In this document: positions 14,562 through 20,879 of the stretch, in pieces
How positions within the stretch are numbered: the stretch's first letter is position 1
Layout: each line of letters begins with the position of its first letter
DNA from: JACCXJ01 sp052387115
GTDB taxonomy: Bacteria; Pseudomonadota; Gammaproteobacteria; JACCXJ01
Direction: 5' to 3'
NCBI GenBank assembly: GCA_052387115.1
Contig: JBQTJM010000404.1
Coordinates: forward strand, 1-20,879
Length of the DNA: 20,879 nucleotides
The notes under the pieces: generated by a model
What the model saw: the letters and a program-made list of their open reading frames with translations, nothing else
Told to the model about the DNA's origin: nothing
Database searches by the model: none
Made by a program: the position numbers and the translations under genes

Positions 14562-16418
14562 GTGAATCGCTATCCGCTGTGGAAGAACCTGCTGATCCTT
14601 ACCGTGCTCGCGCTCGGGATGGTCTATGCCCTGCCCAACCTCTACGGCGACAACCCGGCCCTGCAGGTCAACCCGGTGCGCGCGGCGCCCATCGACGCCG
14701 CACTGCAGGGGCGGATCGCGGACGCCCTCAAGGGTGCCGGGCTCAAGTCCCTGTCGATGGAACGCGGACCTCGTAGCATCCTGATACGCTTCGACGATAC
14801 CGAGCGCCAGCTCAAGGCCAAGGAGGCCGTCGCGAGCGCGCTCGGCGACGATTACGTGGTGGCCTTGAACTTGGCCTCCGCGACCCCGACGTGGCTGCGG
14901 ACCATCGGCGCCGAGCCCATGTTCCTGGGTCTCGATCTCCGTGGTGGAGTGCATTTCCTCATGGAGGTAGACATGCAAGCCGCCGGGCGCATGGTCGAGG
15001 AGCGCTTCGTGTCCGATCTACGCTCGCTCCTGCGGGAGAAGAAACTGCGCTACAAGACCGTGGCGCGCGAGGAGGACGACGGTATCCTCCTGAGCTTCCG
15101 CGATGCCGACAACCGTTCCAAGGCGGCGGCCGCCATCGGCGAAGAAGCCCCCGACCTGTCCGCGGCAGAAGAGGACCAGGGGACGGACCCGGCGCTCAGG
15201 CTAACAGTCAAACCCGAGTATGTGAAAGAACAACGCAAGCAGGCCCTGCAGCAGAACCTCACCACCTTGCGCAATCGTGTGAACGAGCTCGGGGTCGCGG
15301 AGCCCATCATCCAGCAGCAGGGCGAGACTCGCATCGTAGTGCAACTCCCCGGCATACAGGACACCGCCCGCGCCAAGGAGATCCTCGGGGCCACCGCGAC
15401 CTTGGAGTTCCGCATGGTGCACGAAGACGGCGATCCCCAAGCCGCGGCGGCGGGCAAGGTCCCGGTCGGCGCCAAGCTGTATAAGGACCGCAAAGGTGAA
15501 CCGGTGCTCTTGAAGCGTCAGGTGATGCTGACGGGCGATCGGATCGTCGATGCCGCCTCGGGGATCGATCAGACCGAGGGCCAGCCTGCCGTCTTCATCA
15601 CCCTCGACGGCAAGGGCGCCCGGATCTTCAGCCGCGCCACCAAGGACAACGTCGGCCGGCCCATGGCGGTGGTGTTCATCGAGAACAAGATGGACACCAA
15701 GACCCTGGGTGGGCAGACCGTGAAGGTCAAACGCACCGTAGAGGAGGTCATCAACGTCGCCACCATCCGCGAGCAGTTGAGCAAACGATTCCAGATCACC
15801 GGGCTCGACAGCACCGAGGAGGCCCGTAACCTCGCCCTCCTACTGCGCGCCGGCTCGCTGGCCGCGCCCATCGATATCGTGGAGGAACGCACCATCGGTC
15901 CCAGCCTTGGACAGGACAACATCGAGATGGGCGTGCGGGGCGCCACGGTCGGCTTCGTGTTGGTCTTGATCTTCGCGGGCGTTTATTACGGGGTCTTCGG
16001 TCTCGTTGCCGATCTGGCATTGTTGTTCAACCTGGTCCTCCTGGTCGCGCTCATGTCGATCATGCAGGCGACCTTGACCCTGCCGGGGATCGCCGGGATC
16101 GTGTTGAGCGTCGCCATGGCCGTCGACGCCAACGTGCTGATCTTCGAGCGCATCCGCGAGGAGTTGCGCAGTCGCAATACGCCGCAGGCCAGCATCAACG
16201 CGGGCTACGAAAAGGCCTTCGCCACCATCCTGGACTCGAACACCACCACCCTCATCGCGGGTATCGTGCTATTCGCCTTCGGCACCGGGCCGGTCAAGGG
16301 CTTTGCCGTGACCCTGTCGCTCGGGATCCTGACCTCCATGTTCACGGCGGTCAGCGGCACGCGGGCCGTGATCAACCTGATGTACGGCGGGCGGCGCCTG
16401 GCGCGCCTGGCGGTCTAA
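14562..16418 (+). CDS. secD: Protein translocase subunit SecD
   Basis: SecD is an inner-membrane protein that uses the proton motive force, with SecF, to help pull exported proteins into the periplasm. The 618-residue protein has TM1 at about residues 7-27 and a large periplasmic P1 domain with GLDLRGGVHFLMEVD. The C-terminal membrane bundle starts near residue 460 (GATVGFVLVLIFAGVYYG). It contains the proton-relay motif AMAVDANVLIFERIREE with Asp522. GFAVTLSLGILTSMFTAV closes the bundle. The start is GTG 14562 with a weak ribosome site. It lies in the yajC-secD-secF operon with a 52-base gap to secF. No defects are seen. Confidence 0.97.
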   Translation: MNRYPLWKNLLILTVLALGMVYALPNLYGDNPALQVNPVRAAPIDAALQGRIADALKGAGLKSLSMERGPRSILIRFDDTERQLKAKEAVASALGDDYVVALNLASATPTWLRTIGAEPMFLGLDLRGGVHFLMEVDMQAAGRMVEERFVSDLRSLLREKKLRYKTVAREEDDGILLSFRDADNRSKAAAAIGEEAPDLSAAEEDQGTDPALRLTVKPEYVKEQRKQALQQNLTTLRNRVNELGVAEPIIQQQGETRIVVQLPGIQDTARAKEILGATATLEFRMVHEDGDPQAAAAGKVPVGAKLYKDRKGEPVLLKRQVMLTGDRIVDAASGIDQTEGQPAVFITLDGKGARIFSRATKDNVGRPMAVVFIENKMDTKTLGGQTVKVKRTVEEVINVATIREQLSKRFQITGLDSTEEARNLALLLRAGSLAAPIDIVEERTIGPSLGQDNIEMGVRGATVGFVLVLIFAGVYYGVFGLVADLALLFNLVLLVALMSIMQATLTLPGIAGIVLSVAMAVDANVLIFERIREELRSRNTPQASINAGYEKAFATILDSNTTTLIAGIVLFAFGTGPVKGFAVTLSLGILTSMFTAVSGTRAVINLMYGGRRLARLAV

Positions 16419-16470
16419 AGGCGGTTTCGATACCGACCCAACGAATCTATAAAGCACCTTCGGAACGCTC

Positions 16471-17409
16471 ATGGATTTCTTCAAGAACACGCCGAAGATC
16501 GACTTCATGGGCGCGCGCCAGGTTGCCATCGGCCTGTCGGTGGTGTTGTTCGTGTTGTCGTTCATCGCTTTCGCGACGCGCGGCCTGAACTTCGGGATCG
16601 ACTTCACCGGCGGTACGCTGATCGAGGTGGCCTATGACCGGGGCGTGGACCTCGGCGAGGTGCGCAAACAGCTCGCGGCCGCGGGCTTCGATGCGGCGAT
16701 CGTGCAGCATGTCGGCAGCGCCAAGGGCGTGATCGTGCGCATCCCCCCACGCGCGGGCATGCAGAACGCGGAGATCAGTAACCGGGTGCTCGACGCCCTG
16801 AAAAAAGACACGCAAGCAGCGGTCGAGATGCGCCAGGTCGAGTTCGTGGGCCCGCAGGTCGGGGAAGAGTTGGTCGAAGACGGCGGGCTCGCGCTCATCT
16901 TTGCGCTGTTTGGGATCCTGGTCTATGTCGCTTTGCGTTTCGAGCTCCGGCTCGCCGTGGCCTCGGTGATCGCGACCGTTCATGACCTCCTGCTCACGAC
17001 CGGGCTCGTGAGCGTCCTGGGACTCCAGTTCGACCTCACCATGCTGGCCGCCATCCTGACGGTCGCCGGCTACTCGATCAACGACACGATCGTGGTGTTC
17101 GATCGGATCCGGGAGAACTTCCGGAAGCTGCGCCGGGAGTCGCCCCTCGAGGTCATGAACCGCTCCATCAACGAGACCCTGTCGCGGACGCTCATCACCG
17201 GTCCGACCAGCCTCATGACGTTGACCGCCCTCTATTTCCTCGGCGGCGATGTCATCAATGACTTCGCGTTGACCTTGATCATCGGTGTCGTGATCGGGAC
17301 GTTCTCCTCGATTTATATCGCCAGCCCCATCGCGCTGCTCCTGGGTGTGAGCCGCGCCGATCTCATGCCCGTCAAGAAAGAAGGCGCGGGGATCGCCGAG
17401 CGGCCCTAG
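16471..17409 (+). CDS. secF: Protein translocase subunit SecF
   Basis: SecF is the partner of SecD in the proton-driven export complex of the inner membrane. The 312-residue protein has TM1 at about residues 18-38 (VAIGLSVVLFVLSFIAF), the NFGIDFTGGTLIEV motif and a short periplasmic domain. Its C-terminal bundle has IFALFGILVYVALRFE and the conserved SINDTIVVFDRIREN with Asp205. FALTLIIGVVIGTFSSIYIASP ends the bundle. The start is ATG 16471. The 88-base gap to pdxB has no strong terminator. Confidence 0.97.
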   Translation: MDFFKNTPKIDFMGARQVAIGLSVVLFVLSFIAFATRGLNFGIDFTGGTLIEVAYDRGVDLGEVRKQLAAAGFDAAIVQHVGSAKGVIVRIPPRAGMQNAEISNRVLDALKKDTQAAVEMRQVEFVGPQVGEELVEDGGLALIFALFGILVYVALRFELRLAVASVIATVHDLLLTTGLVSVLGLQFDLTMLAAILTVAGYSINDTIVVFDRIRENFRKLRRESPLEVMNRSINETLSRTLITGPTSLMTLTALYFLGGDVINDFALTLIIGVVIGTFSSIYIASPIALLLGVSRADLMPVKKEGAGIAERP

Positions 17410-17497
17410 CAACGCTTATAGCCCCTCCACGCCCCACCCCTGCCCTGACAGCGAAAGGCGCCCCCCAAATCAGATAAGAGAAAAGTGGGGCAGCGGC

Positions 17498-18658
17498 ATG
17501 CACATCGTCGCCGATCCGAACATCGCCTCGGTCGCCGAGGCGTTCTCCGATCTGGGTGACGTGCGACTCGTGCCGGGGCGCGAGTGGACGCCCTCTCTGG
17601 TCCGTTATGCTGATGTGTTGCTCGTGCGCTCCGTGACGCGCGTCGATGCAGGGCTCTTGCAAGACAGCCGCGTGCGCTTCGTGGGCACGGCGACCAGCGG
17701 CGTCGACCACATCGATCGCGACTATCTCGCCCGCAGAGACATCGCCTTCGCCACAGCCCGGGGCAGCAACGCCCAGGCGGTCGCCGAGTATGTCTCGAGC
17801 GCCGTCCTGGTCGTGGCCCAGGTGCGCGGTCTCTGTTTAGGCAAGACCACGGCCGGGGTGATCGGTGGCGGTCAGGTCGGGTCCCGGGTCGTCCGGCTAT
17901 TCTCCGCCCTCGGCATACGATGCCTGGTCAACGACCCGCCCCTCGCCGACACCAGCGGCGACGCCCGGTATCGGCCTTTGGACGAAGCCCTCGCTGCCGA
18001 CATCGTGACCCTGCACGTGCCCTTGGGGAGCCAAGGCCGCTACCCCACCCAGGGTTTGATCGGGCGAGAGGCCTTGTCGCGGATGAAATCCGATGTGATC
18101 CTGATCAATACGGCGCGTGGCGGTATCGTGAATGAATCCGTCCTGAAAGAGCACTTGGCCCGCCATGAACGAATGGCCACGATCATCGACTGCTGGGAAG
18201 GTGAACCGCACATCGATCCCGAGTTGGCGAGCCATTCCACACTTTCGACGCCGCATATCGCCGGATACAGCGCCGACGCCAAGCTCCGGGCGACATCGAT
18301 GTTGTACGCCGCCGCGTGCGCGTTCTTTGCGATCCCCTGCCGCTGGTCGCCATCGAGTCGGAGCGGACCGGAGATCGCACTGGTCTCGCGGGACCCACGG
18401 GAGGCACAACGGCAGGCGGTCCTTGTCGCCTACGACGTCCGCGAAGACGATCGGGCGCTGCGGGCCTGCCTGTCGGGAGCCGGCGGCGCGCTCGGCCGCT
18501 CGTTCGACGCACTGCGGGCGAACTACCGCGAGCGCCGCGAGTTCTCGGCCCACGAGGTACGCGTAAACCGCGGTTCAGCGGGGCTGCATACGGCCCTCGC
18601 AGACCTCGGGTTCAATCCGAGATCGTCACTATTCAGCGCCTTCAGCCAGAGAGGATAG
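17498..18658 (+). CDS. pdxB: Erythronate-4-phosphate dehydrogenase
   Basis: PdxB oxidises 4-phosphoerythronate in the DXP-dependent route to pyridoxal phosphate. The 386-residue length is normal. Family features are the N-terminal VADPNIASVAEAF, FVGTATSGVDHID and GSNAQAVAEYV. A Rossmann NAD site follows, GVIGGGQVGSRVVRLFS (about residues 120-136). The catalytic Arg207 (INTARGGIV), Glu236 (WEGEP) and His253 (HIAGYS) are all present. The C-terminal dimerisation segment follows. ATG 17498 has a GTGGGG purine run about nine bases before it. The last 17 bases overlap, on the opposite strand, the end of an IS66 transposase remnant, so an insertion may have reshaped the final residues (after ADLGF). 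Confidence 0.95.
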   Translation: MHIVADPNIASVAEAFSDLGDVRLVPGREWTPSLVRYADVLLVRSVTRVDAGLLQDSRVRFVGTATSGVDHIDRDYLARRDIAFATARGSNAQAVAEYVSSAVLVVAQVRGLCLGKTTAGVIGGGQVGSRVVRLFSALGIRCLVNDPPLADTSGDARYRPLDEALAADIVTLHVPLGSQGRYPTQGLIGREALSRMKSDVILINTARGGIVNESVLKEHLARHERMATIIDCWEGEPHIDPELASHSTLSTPHIAGYSADAKLRATSMLYAAACAFFAIPCRWSPSSRSGPEIALVSRDPREAQRQAVLVAYDVREDDRALRACLSGAGGALGRSFDALRANYRERREFSAHEVRVNRGSAGLHTALADLGFNPRSSLFSAFSQRG

Positions 18659-18890
18659 GCTCAGGGGGTTCGCCTCTGAAGGTGAGCACGAGGGACTGAA
18701 AGAGATCGCGGCTTGCGTAGCATGGCGAGATAGGAGCGGATGGTGCCGAAGGTGGCCGCGCCTTCCGGCGTGCAAAAGGCGCCGGAGATCTTCTGTTTGA
18801 GTTTCGGCATGCGGATATCGCGCTCGGCTTGATTGTCGAAGGGCGCGCGCGGATCGGTGAGGAGTTTTCGGCGGTGTCGGGTTCCCGAGG
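18642..18890 (-). pseudogene. IS66-family transposase C-terminal remnant (frameshifted)
   Basis: Only the C-terminal end of an IS66 transposase is left. Reading on the minus strand, one frame gives LLTDPRAPFDNQAERDIRMP, then KLKQKISGAF, a TPEGA piece and TIRSYLAMLRK, the hallmark IS66 tail. After RK the frame shifts, and the end continues in another frame as RDLFQSLVLTFRGEPPEP, closing at the stop 18642-18644. There is no start, and no upstream transposase or IS66 accessory gene is in the window. It cannot be functional. It abuts and slightly overlaps the pdxB 3' end. Confidence 0.85.
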
Positions 18891-18925
18891 TCGCTGAGCC
18901 TTAATCACGTCGGCCGCGCGGTGGC

Positions 18926-18968
18926 TTCATGAGTTCATGAGTTCATGGTGTACATGTGTACACGTGTA
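18926..18968. repeat. 8-bp tandem repeat and nested palindromes
   Basis: TTCATGAG occurs 2.75 times in tandem (18926-18947). It is followed by the inverted repeat GTGTAC-ATGT-GTACAC (18948-18963) and the perfect palindrome TACACGTGTA (18959-18968). This lies between the IS66 remnant and the end of the sulfotransferase gene. It may be an element border or a terminator-like structure for the sulfotransferase gene; no function is shown. Confidence 0.6.
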
Positions 18969-18988
18969 ACGAAACCGAAGCATTCTTT

Positions 18989-19849
18989 TCACTGGAGCAG
19001 TTGCCGACCGGAACAGCCATCGAGGCGGTCCAGCAGTTCGCTGCACAGGGCCTGTACATCGCTGGAAATGCCTATGTCACTCCCTTTTCGGATCGAGTCC
19101 GTGCGAACCCGTTCGACCTTGAATCGACAGTTGCCATCCAGACCGACAAACTGACGCATCCGGGAGACCGCTATGCTCGGCTGCGCGACCAGCCGCTCGT
19201 ACCGGAGTAGCCGTACCGATTCTAGTTGATTGAGACCCAGGTCGAAGAAAAGGGCATTGCGCGAAAACCAGAATAACGCCCCTGCATCATACGGATTCAT
19301 GTCTGCGCGGAAGTACCGCGTAATAATATCCTGTACAACTCTCGACGTTCCTTCAGAGCGCCAGTTCTTGGGGTCTCCTCCGACGATCGGAGTCAGGTTT
19401 GCGATTCCATTTTGTAGTCCATATGTCCGGAGATCGGAAGCGACAACACCCTCGTAGTGGCGATAGAGAAAGATGGCTCGCGAGCCTGGGAAGGCTTGCA
19501 GCAGCTTGTGCACATTCTGCGTCTCGACGAGGGCCTTGATGATTATGAACGGCGCGTAGGCGCCATCGATGATCACCCGCACGCGATCCAGGTCGATGAG
19601 GCGGAGCCGGTTTGTCGGGTCTTTGGACGTGATCTCACTGGATTCACGGTATCCTTTCGTGTCCAACCTACGGTCCAGCAGGTCATGCAGCAGCGTCGTG
19701 CCGGAGCGTTGGCATCCAACGATAAACAGCAGTTTCTTCGATGTTCCGCGCCGCCAATGTAGATATTGATGACAGATCTTGGCAGCCCTGAACAGCCTCC
19801 GCGGAAATCCTCCTCGTAAACCGGTGCTGAAGTCGGTGGGTTTGCTCAT
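18989..19849 (-). CDS. Sulfotransferase family protein
   Basis: This 286-residue protein resembles PAPS-dependent sulfotransferases, which move a sulfuryl group from PAPS to a carbohydrate, lipid or protein acceptor. The 5'-phosphosulfate loop is clear: LLFIVGCQRSGTTLLHDLLD (residues 40-59). The 3'-phosphate motif is FLYRHYEGVVAS with Arg130 and Ser138. The C-terminal half contains NPYDAGALFWFSRNALFF and VRLLRYERLVAQPS, typical of the family. GAGG five bases before ATG 19849 supports the start. The gene is visibly less GC-rich than its neighbours and lies between IS66 and IS630 remnants, which suggests horizontal gain. No sulfate-activation genes are in the window. The acceptor is unknown. 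Confidence 0.85.
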   Translation of the reverse strand: MSKPTDFSTGLRGGFPRRLFRAAKICHQYLHWRRGTSKKLLFIVGCQRSGTTLLHDLLDRRLDTKGYRESSEITSKDPTNRLRLIDLDRVRVIIDGAYAPFIIIKALVETQNVHKLLQAFPGSRAIFLYRHYEGVVASDLRTYGLQNGIANLTPIVGGDPKNWRSEGTSRVVQDIITRYFRADMNPYDAGALFWFSRNALFFDLGLNQLESVRLLRYERLVAQPSIAVSRMRQFVGLDGNCRFKVERVRTDSIRKGSDIGISSDVQALCSELLDRLDGCSGRQLLQ

Positions 19850-20060
19850 ACCAGCCTCACTCGAGTGTCTTGGGTATCTGTCCGGACGATCGCGAGGAAC
19901 CGTTAGCCACCGAATCGCTGTGGCGCCCGCACGGTTCCGGCACTAGGAGCGTACCCGCTCGGCCGCCTGCCGTCACCACCCCGCCGCCCTCGGCAGTCGT
20001 GCCCGCTCGGAAGACCTGGGTGTCCGGTGCGCCGAGGTCCCGAAACCCCGTGATCAGGTC
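19850..20060. other. Intergenic segment without a recognised gene
   Basis: Beyond the ribosome site of the sulfotransferase gene, both strands carry open frames of low-complexity, GC-driven composition that I could not match to any family. It may be decayed mobile-element or spacer sequence. Confidence 0.5.
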
Positions 20061-20412
20061 GCCCTTGCGATAGCTGCGAAGTATACATTACCGTACCATC
20101 AAGTGATCCGGGCCAAAATGATCCTACTCGCCGCCGAGGGCTGGACAATGACGCGATCGGTAAAGGACTCGATACCTGCCGCGAGATCGTCAGCCGCTGG
20201 CGAAAGCGCTTCTTCCAGTGACGGCTCGCGGGGTCGAGGAGCAATCCCGCCCGGGCCGCCCCCGGGCTTTCCCCCCAGAGGTGGTCGTTCAGGTCAAAAC
20301 GCGGTGGCCTGTGAGTTACGCGCCACCCGAGGAGCCCCCTAGCGCGATGGAGTAGCGCCGACGTAGCCCACGAGGCACGGCGCTCGGGATGGGTGGCGAG
20401 CATCGAGCCAGA
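20061..20412 (+). pseudogene. IS630-family transposase N-terminal remnant (several frameshifts)
   Basis: Pieces of an IS630-type transposase helix-turn-helix region can be joined across frames. They are AAKYTLPYHQVIRAKMILLA then AEGW (about 20076-20140), NDAIGKGLDTCREIVSRWRK then RFFQ (to 20218), EEQSRPGRPRAFPPEVVVQV (about 20240-20298), VACELRATRGAP and LARWSSADVAHEARRSGWVA then SI (to about 20406). At least three frameshifts and stops at 20219 and 20340 break it. The catalytic DDE half is missing. It is a dead fragment. Confidence 0.8.
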
Positions 20413-20695
20413 CGGATGTGCCGCTGCTCGCTCGCGGGCTGCTTGCGCCACCGCGCCACGACTTGTTTCCAATCCATGGAGGCGCGACCATCAACAGGGC
20501 ATCGGCAACTTGTGGATTGCGGGAGGGGTGGGTCGCTCCCGGTTCGTCCGCCTGTCGTGACGCCGGCTTGAATCCGCCCTGTGCTCGGATCTGCTGTAAG
20601 TGGCGGACCAGGTCTGCCATTCCCTCGACCGCTTGCAGCTTCTCGTGCAGGTTCAGCGAGCGGAAATATCTCAACTGCGACAGGGTCGTGCTCAT
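20339..20695 (-). CDS. Hypothetical small protein, possibly truncated
   Basis: From ATG 20695 this frame reads MSTTLSQLRYFRSLNLHEKL followed by QAVEGMADLVRHLQQIRAQG (residues about 1-40), which has the amphipathic helical look of a real protein. The remainder reads antisense through the IS630 remnant and looks like random sequence. A truncated gene whose 3' end was replaced by the insertion is one explanation; a chance frame is another. The frame is open upstream to 20776 with proline-rich sequence. I do not recognise a family, and the ribosome site is weak. Confidence 0.3.
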   Translation of the reverse strand: MSTTLSQLRYFRSLNLHEKLQAVEGMADLVRHLQQIRAQGGFKPASRQADEPGATHPSRNPQVADALLMVAPPWIGNKSWRGGASSPRASSGTSVWLDARHPSRAPCLVGYVGATPSR

Positions 20696-20879
20696 CCCAG
20701 CCGCGCTGCGCGGATCGGGCGTGAGGTCGGGGGCTGGGAGGTCGAGCGGTGGCGCTGCCGGCCGCGGCAGCGGCACGCCCCCCCGGTTAAACGTTGTCCG
20801 TTGACAGCCGTTATCGACCTTCCTACCATTCGGCTCGCCTTTCGAGGTCCATCATGCCCCCCATCGCCCATGCGGCAGC
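20696..20879. other. Right-edge segment with a possible gene start
   Basis: No gene is recognised here. GAGG at 20844-20847 lies six bases before ATG 20854, which opens a frame running off the window (MPPIAHAA). This could be the start of a new gene, but eight codons are not enough to call it. Confidence 0.25.

Overview
The window is GC-rich, bacterial and chromosomal. The order queA-tgt-yajC-secD-secF, a PdxB-type erythronate-4-phosphate dehydrogenase and a tRNA gene with an encoded CCA end point to a gammaproteobacterium. The exact lineage cannot be read from the sequence; a Chromatiales-like environmental relative is a guess.

Layout. (1) 1-606 is the 3' part of an EAL-domain c-di-GMP phosphodiesterase gene. 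(2) 638-1290 is a VapBC-type toxin-antitoxin pair with an inverted repeat over the antitoxin start. (3) 1364-2500 is a class V aminotransferase. (4) 2733-7465 is a three-gene stress cassette: PrkA serine kinase, a YhbH/YeaH (UPF0229) von Willebrand-like protein and a SpoVR/YcgB protein. A 16-bp tandem repeat carrying the ribosome site lies directly in front of prkA. (5) 7561-9403 is a BNR/Asp-box repeat protein gene overlapping a yqeC-like gene. (6) On the minus strand, 9438-11102 encodes a secreted zinc metalloprotease with DUF11-like and RTX-like repeats. It is followed upstream by a small exported protein (11291-11659) and tRNA-Leu(CAA) (11673-11759). (7) 11847-17409 carries queA, tgt, yajC, secD and secF: queuosine tRNA modification and the SecDF-YajC export complex. 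A near-perfect long palindrome sits between tgt and yajC. (8) 17498-18658 is pdxB, for vitamin B6 synthesis. (9) From about 18642 to the end the character changes. A frameshifted IS66 transposase tail overlaps the pdxB end, then come a lower-GC sulfotransferase gene, a multiply frameshifted IS630-type transposase remnant, and sequence with little coding signal.

The left and middle parts are mostly conserved gene sets. The right end is a decayed mobile-element zone that probably brought in the sulfotransferase. I did not find a convincing new multi-gene system. The best leads are a 15-bp codon-phased repeat expansion inside queA, the tgt-yajC palindrome, a strong ribosome site placed on a 12-codon leader that overlaps the metalloprotease start out of frame, and the palindromic operator of vapBC.
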